DNA of 64,000 bases, from the NCBI RefSeq assembly GCF_039537985.1, contig NZ_BAABBN010000007.1:434001-498000 (forward strand). Reading direction: 5' to 3'. Shown one piece after another: positions 56,309-64,000 of this stretch. The position numbers were made by a program, and so were the translations under genes. The notes beneath the pieces are model-generated. The model ran no database searches. It was not told the origin of the DNA and saw nothing but the letters and a program-made list of their open reading frames with translations. The stretch is from Litoribacillus peritrichatus (GTDB taxonomy: Bacteria; Pseudomonadota; Gammaproteobacteria; Pseudomonadales; Litoribrevibacteraceae). Numbering within the stretch: position 1 is the first letter of the stretch; every line of letters starts with the position of its first letter.

Positions 56309-57529
56309 ATGTTAAAGACAGAATTATTAGAAATTATTGCCAATGGTGAAAACTCAGGTGTGGAGTTTAAGCGTGACGATATTCGCCCTGAACAACTGGC
56401 AAAAGAAGTGGTGGCTATGGCCAACTTCCAAGGTGGAAGAATTCTACTTGGCGTCGAAGACGACGGGGTAATCAACGGTATCCAAAGGGGCGATCTCGAA
56501 GAATGGGTTATGAATGTTTTTCAGAACAAAATCCACCCTATGATTTTGCCCTTTTATGAAGAGGTAAAGTTGGACGATGACAAAACAGTGGCGGTTGTGA
56601 GCTTTCCTATTGGTATCTCAAAGCCTTATGTCGTTCGTCACAGCGGGAAAGAAGAAATCTACATTCGTGTAGGAACAACGTCTAGACTGGCTACCAGAGA
56701 GCAGCAAATGCGGCTGTTTGAATTGGGTGGCATGTTACACACTGAAGTCATGCCCGTTCCTCGCACAGATATCAGTTGTTTGGATGATGCGCGGCTGATG
56801 AATTATGTTAGGGATATCTTGCGTGATCCAGATGTGCCGCAGTCTCCAGAAGAATGGCAGACAAGGCTTCTCGGGCTTGGGTTTTTAACGGAAGCGGCAG
56901 GCAACATTTGCTGCACCATTGCAGGGCTGGTGTTATTTGGCAAAAGCCCGCGCCGTTATTTAAAGCAAGCTGGATTAAGAGTGATGGCATTTACTGGCGA
57001 TGATAAGGAGTACCAAGCCGCGCTGGATGACATTATTGATGGTCCGATGGTTGGTCGCTGGGATCTCGATGGTGGTGATAAGCGCCTAGTTGATGGTGGA
57101 GTTATTGAGCGCTTCATGGAGGCGATGACACCGTTTATATCTCAGGAATCCGGAGAAGTAAACGAGGGGCTGAGACGAGAAATACAATGGTTTTATCCGA
57201 TTGAGGCGGTTAGGGAAGCATTGATAAATGCGTTGGCGCACCGTGATTGGACTCGATTTGTTGAAATCGAAGTTTCTGGCTATTCAAATCGCCTTGAGGT
57301 CATTAGTCCAGGGGCGTTACCAAACTCGATGACAATAGAAAAAATGAAGGCTGGCCAGCGCTCGCCGAGGAATACCATTGTCATGGAGGTTTTACGTGAT
57401 TATGGCTATGTCGATTATCGTGGGATGGGAGTAAGAACAAAAATTGTTCCGCTAACCAGAGCGCTCACGGGTAAAGAGCCAGAGTTTGAATTAACCGATG
57501 ATCATCTAAAAACTGTATTATATCGTTAG
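56309..57529 (+). CDS. Schlafen AlbA_2-type ATP-binding protein
   Basis: Protein of 406 residues. An N-terminal AlbA_2 domain (ENSGVEFKRDDIRPEQLAKE, then VVAMANFQGGRILLGVEDDG) is followed by a GHKL-like ATP-binding domain of the divergent AAA-4/HATPase_c_4 kind (IEAVREALINALAHRDW, LEVISPGALPNSMT, RGMGVRTKI). The ATG at 56309 has GGGAG upstream; the frame extends 10 codons further to a TTG without a site. Such proteins are common in type I restriction and other defence loci as regulators or effectors. It follows trlF by 26 bases and precedes an hsdR remnant. Confidence 0.85.
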   Translation: MLKTELLEIIANGENSGVEFKRDDIRPEQLAKEVVAMANFQGGRILLGVEDDGVINGIQRGDLEEWVMNVFQNKIHPMILPFYEEVKLDDDKTVAVVSFPIGISKPYVVRHSGKEEIYIRVGTTSRLATREQQMRLFELGGMLHTEVMPVPRTDISCLDDARLMNYVRDILRDPDVPQSPEEWQTRLLGLGFLTEAAGNICCTIAGLVLFGKSPRRYLKQAGLRVMAFTGDDKEYQAALDDIIDGPMVGRWDLDGGDKRLVDGGVIERFMEAMTPFISQESGEVNEGLRREIQWFYPIEAVREALINALAHRDWTRFVEIEVSGYSNRLEVISPGALPNSMTIEKMKAGQRSPRNTIVMEVLRDYGYVDYRGMGVRTKIVPLTRALTGKEPEFELTDDHLKTVLYR

Positions 57530-57542
57530 CCAAGGATGAGAC

Positions 57543-57669
57543 ATGAGTAACGTAGGACAGCGCGACCGCATAAGCTAACAGTGTATTGTTGGTTTTTTTA
57601 ACGGACTTAGGCTATCGCCATTTGGGTGATTGGCAGGATCATCACAATGAACGCTTCAGGGGTATATGA
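57543..57669 (+). pseudogene. hsdR: hsdR remnant (N-terminal codons, frameshifted)
   Basis: MSNVGQRDR is the usual start of type I restriction subunit HsdR; this frame stops at 57578. One base over, VLLVFLTDLGYRHLGDWQDH at 57583 onward matches the next HsdR block (LGYRYLGDW). It then runs to TGA at 57669. The remaining gene body is deleted up to the transposon end. Confidence 0.8.
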
Positions 57670-57753
57670 ACAAGCGGCTTCCCGATTGGCGGGGTGATGA
57701 GACTTAATAGTACGGTTTGGATATGATCAGGTCGAGAATAGTCAATTTGGGAA

Positions 57754-57852
57754 TTTTTATAACCTTTCCCTATAAAACAGCTTATAGGTTTTTGATAAAA
57801 ATGACTGGAATTAGGTGGGTGTAGGCAGATGTTTTTATAATGTTTTCCTATA
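57754..57852 (-). repeat. TnsB-binding-type repeats, right (cargo-side) end
   Basis: Two 21-bp units in inverted orientation to the left end, at 57754-57774 and 57832-57852. The outer one contains, on the - strand, the same 19-mer as the left end. A poorer match lies between them near 57783-57801. Wide spacing resembles the Tn7 left end. Confidence 0.75.
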
Positions 57853-57859
57853 ATCCACA

Positions 57860-57864
57860 TAAAC
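57860..57864. repeat. Target site duplication of the Tn7-like element, right copy
   Basis: TAAAC directly after the ACA end, matching 44472-44476. Confidence 0.85.
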
Positions 57865-57931
57865 GTTGCTATGCCGCACATTCATGGCCAGGTTATCAGA
57901 TAGAAGCACTTTGAGTGCTTTGCTTGGTAAC

Positions 57932-58816
57932 TTATTTGGTAACCCTGGCCATATCAATAAACGACTTTAGATAGTCGATTTCTTTATCGCTTTTTCGTGT
58001 TCCCAGAAAAATTTGCTTAGCCAGGCCGTGATCGCCCAGCCGTACCGGCGCGACCGGAATTTTATGGGCGTACTCTTCGACCAGCCATTTCGGCAGGGCC
58101 GCCACGCCTCGACCCGCTGCTACCATTTGCAGCATGATGTCGGTGGTTTCGATGGTTTTATGTTGCTTCGGGCTGCAATTGGCGGGCAGTAGAAACTGGT
58201 TGTAAACGTCCAGTCGCTCAATTTCCACCGGATAAGTGATCAGCACTTCGTTTCTGAGTTGTTCTGGTTCTGCTTGCTGTGCTTGAGCCAAAGGGTGGTT
58301 TCTGGCAACAACCAACACTTGTTCATAATCAAATACGGGTTCAAAGGTCAATTCTTCTTTAAACAACGGGTCTGGTGTCACCAAAATATCAATGTCGTAG
58401 CCAAATAATGCGCCAATGCCGCCAAACTGGAATTTTTGTTTCACGTCCACATCGACATCGGGCCATTGTTTTAAGTAAGGCGAAACGACTTTAAGCAACC
58501 ACTGATAACAGGGGTGGCATTCCATGCCTATTCGTAATGTGCCTCGCTGCCCTGATGCGATGTGGTTCATTACCTGTTCGGCGTGTTCGAATTGTGGCAG
58601 CAACCGGTTGGCCAGAGAAAGTAAGAAGTTGCCTGCTTGTGTAAAGCGAAGGTTCCGGCCTTCTTTGACCCAAACCGGGGTATTGATTTGCTGCTCCAGT
58701 TTTTTGATGGCGTGGCTGAGGGCCGACTGAGATAAGCAAAGTGCTTCAGAGGCGGCGGTTAATGATCCTTGTTTCTCGACTTCGCGAATGATTGCGAGGT
58801 GACTTCGTTCAATCAT
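57932..58816 (-). CDS. metR: LysR-type regulator MetR
   Basis: Activator of methionine genes that uses homocysteine as co-inducer. It has 294 residues. MIERSHLAIIREVEKQGSLT and SQSALSHAIKKLEQQ form the winged helix; GTLRIGMECHPCYQWLLKV is the MetR-specific start of the effector domain. It is divergent from metE, as in E. coli. The Tn7-like element ends 72 bases after its stop, so the insertion did not damage it. Confidence 0.93.
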   Translation of the reverse strand: MIERSHLAIIREVEKQGSLTAASEALCLSQSALSHAIKKLEQQINTPVWVKEGRNLRFTQAGNFLLSLANRLLPQFEHAEQVMNHIASGQRGTLRIGMECHPCYQWLLKVVSPYLKQWPDVDVDVKQKFQFGGIGALFGYDIDILVTPDPLFKEELTFEPVFDYEQVLVVARNHPLAQAQQAEPEQLRNEVLITYPVEIERLDVYNQFLLPANCSPKQHKTIETTDIMLQMVAAGRGVAALPKWLVEEYAHKIPVAPVRLGDHGLAKQIFLGTRKSDKEIDYLKSFIDMARVTK

Positions 58817-58842
58817 GGTTAACTCGTGTGCTGTCGTTAGCG

Positions 58843-58864
58843 AATTTTATTCATGAATAAAATT
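58843..58864. promoter_or_regulatory. Palindromic operator between metR and metE
   Basis: A 22-bp perfect palindrome whose inner 20 bases are ATTTTATTCATGAATAAAAT lies in the 129-base divergent gap. TGAA/TTCA half-sites are those of MetR, though here they abut rather than having five bases between. A further TTATTCAT lies about 35 bases on. Likely the MetR site controlling both genes. Confidence 0.65.
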
Positions 58865-58945
58865 AATGGGTTGATGAGATAATACCATTATTATTCATGG
58901 GTTTTGCGTTTTATGATCGGCTCCATTAAATAAAGGAGTCATCAC

Positions 58946-61240
58946 ATGGTAACCACACACAACTTAGGCTTTCCGCGCATCGGTGCGAAACGGGAATTAA
59001 AATTTGGCTTGGAGTCATACTGGAAAGGTCTGTCGGATCAAGAGACGCTGACTTCGTTAGCGGCTCAGCTAAGAGCGCTGCATTGGCAGCAACAGTCTGT
59101 GCTGGATTTTATTCCGGTGGGCGATTTTTCTTTTTACGATCAGGTATTGGACATGAGCTTCACTCTGGGCAATGTGCCTGAGCGAGTGAGTGGTCGGGAA
59201 GGCATTGCGCTAGATAATTACTTTCGGGTGGCTCGTGGTCGTTCTGCCGGGGATTCAGATTGCAGTTGTGTCCATGCTGGTGAGATGACGAAATGGTTTG
59301 ATACAAATTATCATTACATTGTGCCTGAGTTCACCGCTGACACTGCATTTAACTTGGATGCTTCACGCTTATTGGCACAAATCGAGGAGAGTCGGGCACA
59401 GGGTCATCAAATTAAGCCAGTGATTATCGGTCCGGTGAGTTATCTGTGGCTGGGTAAGTCGAAAGATGCCTCGGATCGGTTGGCTCTGCTGGAGCGTTTA
59501 TTGCCCGTTTATGCCGAGTTATTAAATGCCCTGTCTGAGGCGGGGGTGACTTGGGTACAAATTGATGAGCCTGTGTTGGTCACTGAATTATCGGCCGAGT
59601 GGAAACACGCATTTACGTTGGCTTACCATCACCTGAAAAGCACACCGGTTCAATTGTTGTTGGCGACGTACTTCGGCGCGTTGCAGGATAATCTCCAATT
59701 GACCTGTGAATTGCCGGTGGCAGGACTGCACTTGGATGCGATTTCTGCTCAGGATGAAGTCAGCCGGGTGATTGATTGGCTGCCTGCTCATAAAGTGTTG
59801 TCGTTAGGGGTGATTAATGGCCGGAATGTTTGGAAAACGGATTTAAACGCCACGTTGGAGTGGCTAATACCTGTTTACCAAAAATTGTCTTCCAGGTTGT
59901 GGTTGGCTCCGTCTTGTTCGCTATTGCATGTGCCTGTGGATTTGGGTGTTGAAACTCAGTTGGATACAGAAGTCAGTAATTGGCTGGCTTTTGCTTTACA
60001 AAAACTGGAAGAGTTGCAGGTATTGGCGACTGCGTTGAACAAAGGCAGAGCCAGTGTGGAGGCGGAGCTAACTGAAAACGCTGAAGCCATTGCCAGCCGC
60101 CGTAACTCAAGACGCGTCCATAACGCTAAGGTTAAGTCGGCAGTGGCGGAACTGGATTCTGCTTGGGGACAAAGAGCCAGTGACTACGCACAACGAGCGA
60201 CAAAACAAGGCAAGTTATTAAACCTTCCTGCGTTTCCAACGACGACGATAGGATCGTTTCCGCAGACCACGGAGATTCGTCAGGCAAGGCAACAATTTAG
60301 AGCCGGTCGGTTGAATACAGCCGATTACACAACCCTGATGCAGAAAGAAATTCAGCGTTGTGTGGAAGAACAAGAGGCGTTAGGGCTGGATGTGTTGGTG
60401 CACGGTGAAGCCGAACGGAACGACATGGTGGAATATTTTGGTGAACAACTGGAGGGTTATATTTTCAGCCAGTTCGGTTGGGTTCAGTCGTATGGTTCTC
60501 GTTGTGTAAAACCGCCAATCATTTATGGTGACATTGCTCGACCTTCGGCCATGACCGTAACCTGGACAGGGTATGCTCAATCTCTGACTCAGAAGCCAAT
60601 GAAAGGGATGTTGACCGGGCCTGTGACCATTTTGAATTGGTCATTTGTGCGAGATGACCAGCCGAGAGCGACTACCTGTTATCAGTTAGCTTTGGCCATT
60701 CGGGAAGAGGTGCTTGAACTGGAAAAGAGTGGCGTTCAAATTATTCAAATTGATGAAGCGGCTTTGCGCGAAGGGCTGCCTTTGCGTAAATCTCAATGGC
60801 AGTCTTACTTGGACTGGGCGGTTGCTTCGTTTCGAATCGCTGCCAATGGGGTTAAGGACGAAACCCAAATTCATACCCATATGTGTTATTCCGAATTCAA
60901 CGACATCATTCAAGCCATTGCCGATATGGATGCCGATGTGATCACCATTGAAACGTCCCGCTCTGATATGGAATTGCTGGACGTCTTCGATGACTTTCGT
61001 TATCCGAATGAAATAGGTCCGGGCGTGTATGATATCCACTCACCGAACATTCCAAGTGAAACGCAAGTGGTGAAACTGATGAAAAAGGCGGCTCAACGAA
61101 TCCCGGTTGAACGATTGTGGGTGAACCCGGACTGTGGTTTAAAAACCCGGCAGTGGGATGAAGTTCGACCTGCATTGAAGAATATGGTGGCCGCTGCGCA
61201 GGCATTGCGAAAAGCCTATGCTCCGGTTCGTGCCAATTAG
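58946..61240 (+). CDS. metE: Cobalamin-independent methionine synthase
   Basis: 5-methyltetrahydropteroyltriglutamate-homocysteine methyltransferase, 764 residues. It opens TTHNLGFPRIGAKRELKFGLE. The C-terminal catalytic half carries PTTTIGSFPQTTEIRQAR, VHGEAERNDMVEYFGEQL, the zinc ligands in HTHMCYSEFNDI and WVNPDCGLKTR. AGGAG precedes the ATG. It is divergent from metR and ends at a terminator. No cobalamin riboswitch fits in the short upstream gap. Confidence 0.96.
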   Translation: MVTTHNLGFPRIGAKRELKFGLESYWKGLSDQETLTSLAAQLRALHWQQQSVLDFIPVGDFSFYDQVLDMSFTLGNVPERVSGREGIALDNYFRVARGRSAGDSDCSCVHAGEMTKWFDTNYHYIVPEFTADTAFNLDASRLLAQIEESRAQGHQIKPVIIGPVSYLWLGKSKDASDRLALLERLLPVYAELLNALSEAGVTWVQIDEPVLVTELSAEWKHAFTLAYHHLKSTPVQLLLATYFGALQDNLQLTCELPVAGLHLDAISAQDEVSRVIDWLPAHKVLSLGVINGRNVWKTDLNATLEWLIPVYQKLSSRLWLAPSCSLLHVPVDLGVETQLDTEVSNWLAFALQKLEELQVLATALNKGRASVEAELTENAEAIASRRNSRRVHNAKVKSAVAELDSAWGQRASDYAQRATKQGKLLNLPAFPTTTIGSFPQTTEIRQARQQFRAGRLNTADYTTLMQKEIQRCVEEQEALGLDVLVHGEAERNDMVEYFGEQLEGYIFSQFGWVQSYGSRCVKPPIIYGDIARPSAMTVTWTGYAQSLTQKPMKGMLTGPVTILNWSFVRDDQPRATTCYQLALAIREEVLELEKSGVQIIQIDEAALREGLPLRKSQWQSYLDWAVASFRIAANGVKDETQIHTHMCYSEFNDIIQAIADMDADVITIETSRSDMELLDVFDDFRYPNEIGPGVYDIHSPNIPSETQVVKLMKKAAQRIPVERLWVNPDCGLKTRQWDEVRPALKNMVAAAQALRKAYAPVRAN

Positions 61241-61273
61241 TTTGCGTCGATAGGATTGGTAAGCAGTGATTCA

Positions 61274-61308
61274 GGCCCGTTACTCTTCAGTAATGGGCTT
61301 TTTTTTGT
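61274..61308 (+). terminator. Rho-independent terminator after metE
   Basis: Stem GCCCGTTACT / AGTAATGGGC (one G-U pair) with CTTC loop, followed by a run of eight Ts. Confidence 0.9.
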
Positions 61309-61405
61309 TTGATATTTGCTGAATTTCTGTCGGACAGATCCCCGCTAAGTTTTTTAAAATCGTCTATGGTTGTTGTGCGCCGTTACTTTTTGTCGAGGTA
61401 AAACA

Positions 61406-61819
61406 ATGATCATCAAAAACTACATGTCTTCTGAGTGTCTGACGCTGAAACCCAATTCCACGCTGGCTCAGGCGCGTGAATTAATGGAGACCAGGCGGGT
61501 GCGCCAATTGCCTGTGGTGGATGCGGAAAACCGGCTGGTGGGCATTTTGTCCAAACGTGATATTTATGCCGCCAGTGTCTCCGTTTTATCGAAAAACTAT
61601 GAACGAGAAAAGAAATTGATAGAAAGCCATATCAGTGTTGAAGAGATTATGACCAGAGATGTGCGCACGGTGTCTCCTAATGATGATTTGGCCTCCGCCG
61701 CTTTGACCCTGCAGGAAATGCGGGTGGGGGCATTGCCTGTTGTGGAAGATGGAAAACTGATCGGCATCATCAGTAATACTGACTTTTTGGGCATCGCCGT
61801 GATGCTGTTGGAAAAATAA
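61406..61819 (+). CDS. CBS-domain pair protein
   Basis: Protein of 137 residues made only of two CBS domains. The first contains LVGILSKRDIYAASVSVL and the second VEEIMTRDVRTVSPNDDLASA and LIGIISNTDFLGIAVMLL. Such proteins sense adenine nucleotides and regulate other proteins. The ATG at 61406 has GAGG upstream; the longer frame from 61370 lacks family sequence. Partner unknown. Confidence 0.88.
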   Translation: MIIKNYMSSECLTLKPNSTLAQARELMETRRVRQLPVVDAENRLVGILSKRDIYAASVSVLSKNYEREKKLIESHISVEEIMTRDVRTVSPNDDLASAALTLQEMRVGALPVVEDGKLIGIISNTDFLGIAVMLLEK

Positions 61820-62005
61820 AACAAGGGTTACCTTGAACCTGAATTGATCTGGCGCTTTATACATGGAAATAAATGGGTCGGGTTCTTGAAATGATTGCCC
61901 AATAAACTTTAATCTATCAATGATTCAATAATCTCAGGGTTGCTCCTGGTAGCAGGGAAGCAGGCTGATATTTCTAAACTTTTATAACTAAAATCGAGAG
62001 TTTTT

Positions 62006-62797
62006 ATGATGGCCAAATCGACCAAGAAGAAAGTGGAAAAGGAACTGGCAAAAGCAAAAGAGAAAAGTTCTGAATTATTGAAAGACATAAACGACATCAT
62101 TGCATCGGCAAAACACGACCTTCAAAAGCAAATGGATGAGCTGACAGAACAAGTGAAGTTGTTGAGTAAAGACCCAGCAAAAGAAGCGATGAAACTGCTT
62201 AAAAAAGCTGAAAAACAATACAAAAAACAACTGGCGAACATCCACAAAGAATTTGATGAGCGCACGGAAGCCTTGGTGAAAGCGAAGGATAAGTTGATTG
62301 CTCAGCTGGAAGATGAAATTGCCACCCGGTTTGGCAAAGCGCCGAAGGCCAAATCTGATCAGAAGCCGGCCGAAAAACCGAAAGCGGAAGTCAAAGCTCC
62401 TTCGCAGCCGAAAGCAAAGAAAGCAACAAAGTCTGAAGTTGCAACGTCAAAATCCGATGGGGCTAAAACAGCTAAGGCGAAAACCACAACGGCTAAAAAG
62501 GTGGTTGCTAAAACAGCAACTAAAACCAAGGCTAAACCTGAAGTTCAGCCGAAAGCCGCAGCGGCTAAACCCGCGAAAGCAGCAAAACCGAAAGCAGCCT
62601 CAAAAGCGACTAAATCTCCGTTGGCTTCCGTTAAAGGCATTGGACCTGTGACGATTCAGAAGCTGGAAGATGCAGGCATTAAAACCCTGGAAGATTTGGC
62701 AACCCCTTCCGCAGCAAAGAAAAAGACATTGGAAGGCTTTAGTAGCGTCAGAGGTTTTGATACCTGGCAGGAACAAGCGAAAGCTTTGTTGAAATAA
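62006..62797 (+). CDS. Histone H1-like/AlgP-like protein with C-terminal helix-hairpin-helix
   Basis: Protein of 263 residues. Residues 1 to about 110 form a lysine-rich coiled coil (ELAKAKEKSSELLKDIND, KQYKKQLANIHKEFDERTEA). A Lys/Ala/Pro-rich repeat tract of KPKA, TAKA and AAAKPAK units follows to about residue 205. The end is a helix-hairpin-helix (SVKGIGPVTIQKLEDAGI). The tract is like histone H1 and AlgP and likely binds DNA without sequence preference. ATG at 62006 is followed by a second ATG. A hairpin follows the stop. Confidence 0.82.
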   Translation: MMAKSTKKKVEKELAKAKEKSSELLKDINDIIASAKHDLQKQMDELTEQVKLLSKDPAKEAMKLLKKAEKQYKKQLANIHKEFDERTEALVKAKDKLIAQLEDEIATRFGKAPKAKSDQKPAEKPKAEVKAPSQPKAKKATKSEVATSKSDGAKTAKAKTTTAKKVVAKTATKTKAKPEVQPKAAAAKPAKAAKPKAASKATKSPLASVKGIGPVTIQKLEDAGIKTLEDLATPSAAKKKTLEGFSSVRGFDTWQEQAKALLK

Positions 62798-62804
62798 ATG
62801 CTCT

Positions 62805-62838
62805 AACGAACCTCCCGTTCGAGAGGTTCGTTTCTTTT
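62805..62838 (+). terminator. Rho-independent terminator after the histone-like gene
   Basis: Stem AACGAACCT / AGGTTCGTT with a 10-base loop followed by TCTTTTCT, 8 bases after the stop. Confidence 0.8.
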
Positions 62839-63133
62839 CTCTCCCTCCTCCTGCACGAAACCTGCATTGATTCAGTTGCCTTTCGGCGCGTCTCTATTTG
62901 TGAGCGGTTTGTTGCGTAGCTCATAGCATGGGTTTGCCCTTCATTGAGGGATCGTTTTGCGAGTCGATATGATTTGGATTTCCGGTTTTCTTAAATTTGC
63001 GTGAGTATTTTCTGATTTTTGGGAAGGTGTTTTCCAGTTAATTATTTAGGCTATTTCCCTGTGTAACAGCTAAGTTCTAGATAATGAGGGCGGTTGTGTT
63101 GATCCGGGCCCTAATGAATCAGGAGGTTATTGC
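62839..63133. other. Intergenic stretch before the hydrolase gene
   Basis: With the terminator before it, the gap between genes is 336 bases. I see no open frame, RNA gene or repeat. CAGGAGG at 63119-63125 is the ribosome site for the hydrolase. Confidence 0.5.
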
Positions 63134-64000
63134 ATGCAGCAATCCTTGAGGCCTGTGGTTGTTGAGCCGACCGAATATTTTATCGAAGCCAACGGACTTA
63201 AGTTCTGCGTGGAGGAACGCGGAAACCCCAATGGCCCACCGATTGTCTTAATCATGGGGTTGGCGTGTCAAATGATCAGTTGGCCAGAATCTTTGCTGAA
63301 TGGTTTAGCGGCACAAGGTTATCGGGTTATCCGGTTTGATAATCGGGATGTTGGTTTAACAGACAAGCTTCAATCGCACGTACGTGTGGATATTCGCCTC
63401 GCTTTTTTATTTCATAAATTCGGATTAAAACCCAGAGCAAACTACACCTTGCATGATATGGCTGAGGATACCGCGTGTTTGATGGATGCGTTGGGCATTG
63501 ATCAGGCGCATGTGGTGGGGGTTTCGATGGGAGGCATGATCGCTCAACTGTTGGCTTCTCATTATCGGCATAAGGTGGCCTCGTTAACGGCCATGATGTC
63601 GTCGACAAACTCAGCGAGATTGCCATTGCCGGAGTTCAGTTTGATGCTGAAATTAGGAGCGCCGGCTTCAGGTCACCATGAAAAGGCCGTGGTGAAGCGC
63701 TGGATTCGTTTCTGGCAGGCCATTCAAAGCCCTGAGTACCCCACATCATTAGCCGATGTGACGGGGTTGGTAGAGGCCATGTATCAAAGGAACTATTGCG
63801 CCGGAGGAACGCTTCGACAATTGCAGGCGATTCTTGCCACAGGCAGTCTTGAACAGGCGATTAGTCGAATACAAGTTCCGACCTTGGTCATTCATGGCAG
63901 TTGTGACCCGCTGCTCAAACCTGCGTGTGGCAAAGCCATTCACCGCAAAGTACCGGGTGCGCGGTTTAAATTGGTTCGGGGGTTAGGGCATGATTTGCCG
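63134..64000 (+). CDS. Alpha/beta hydrolase, 3' truncated by the window edge
   Basis: First 289 codons of an alpha/beta hydrolase. After an N-terminal strand (EANGLKFCVEERGNPNGPPI) come the oxyanion region LIMGLACQMISWP, the nucleophile elbow VVGVSMGGMIAQLLA with Ser near 138, the acid in VIHGSCDPLL and the His in GLGHDLP at the very edge. RVIRFDNRDVGLTDK is characteristic of the family that includes esterases and aclacinomycin methylesterase-like proteins. The ATG at 63134 has AGGAGG upstream. The frame is open to the last base. The substrate cannot be told. Confidence 0.88.
   Translation, partial: MQQSLRPVVVEPTEYFIEANGLKFCVEERGNPNGPPIVLIMGLACQMISWPESLLNGLAAQGYRVIRFDNRDVGLTDKLQSHVRVDIRLAFLFHKFGLKPRANYTLHDMAEDTACLMDALGIDQAHVVGVSMGGMIAQLLASHYRHKVASLTAMMSSTNSARLPLPEFSLMLKLGAPASGHHEKAVVKRWIRFWQAIQSPEYPTSLADVTGLVEAMYQRNYCAGGTLRQLQAILATGSLEQAISRIQVPTLVIHGSCDPLLKPACGKAIHRKVPGARFKLVRGLGHDLP

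Larger units (their letters stand above)
44477..57859 (+). mobile_element. Tn7-like transposon at the parE stop codon
   Basis: A 13.4-kb element bounded by TGT at 44477 and ACA at 57859 and flanked by the 5-bp repeat TAAAC, as for Tn7. The terminal sequences TGTAAATTGAAGGATAAAC (left) and TGTGGATTATAGGAAAAC (right, reverse strand) are inverted relatives. Binding-site repeats lie inside both ends. The core genes run tnsA, tnsB, tnsC, tniQ, tniQ/tnsD, followed by cargo. The tnsA side faces parE, the same polarity as Tn7 beside glmS. tnsB carries an amber codon and the second tniQ is split by IS66, so autonomous movement is doubtful. The boundaries are read directly; use of parE as attachment site by the element's TniQ is inference. 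Confidence 0.9.

Noticed and set aside
49209..57859. CRISPR-Cas cargo or guide array in the Tn7-like element
   Set aside because: No cas genes or regularly spaced repeats are visible; cargo is restriction-derived.

Overview
The window looks like a marine-type gammaproteobacterial chromosome of the Pseudomonadales/Oceanospirillales kind. This rests on gene content and order: a GGDEF-EAL gene beside rep, then comM, ubiK, glnK-amtB; glnE-ilvE leading into an LPS core cluster with msbA and waaA; then tolC, thiC, nudF, DUF1249, cpdA, yqiA and parE; then metR/metE. I cannot name the genus. The record is a draft: a run of Ns lies at 51974-51983. I see no rRNA, tRNA or CRISPR array.

Region by region. 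1-9.7 kb: a 5'-truncated cyclic-di-GMP enzyme, Rep helicase, a PagL-like lipid A deacylase, ComM, two orphan solute-binding proteins and UbiK. 9.7-11.8 kb: glnK-amtB behind a well-spaced sigma-54 promoter, closed by a terminator. 11.8-14.8 kb: a small secreted protein of unknown function, and a RetSat/CrtI-like flavoprotein divergent from a PadR regulator with a 20-bp palindrome between them. 14.9-18.8 kb: glnE and ilvE. 19-34.2 kb: the LPS/envelope cluster, with msbA, an ELM1-family protein, six glycosyltransferases, an O-antigen ligase-like protein, wecB, waaA and three YrbL-like kinase-fold genes. 34.3-44.5 kb: tolC, thiC, and the nudF-to-parE gene series, which here also carries a REC-kinase-REC hybrid.

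The most notable region is 44477-57859, a complete-ended but damaged Tn7-like transposon placed at the stop codon of parE. It starts TGT, ends ACA, is flanked by the 5-bp duplication TAAAC, and carries TnsB-type binding repeats at both ends. Its core is tnsA-tnsB-tnsC plus two TniQ-family genes. tnsB has an in-frame amber codon with 61 more coding-like codons behind it, ending in a TAATG overlap with tnsC. The second tniQ (tnsD-like) is split by an IS66-family element with a perfect 8-bp target duplication; removing the IS restores an open frame of about 491 codons. The cargo is what remains of a type I restriction-modification locus: a small HTH-like gene, the first codons of hsdM, an intact TrlF-type PHP/ATPase gene, an intact Schlafen AlbA_2-type ATP-binding gene, and a decayed hsdR start.

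Beyond the transposon, 57.9-64 kb holds metR/metE (divergent, with a 22-bp perfect palindrome between them), a CBS-domain protein, a lysine/alanine-rich histone-like protein and a 3'-truncated alpha/beta hydrolase.
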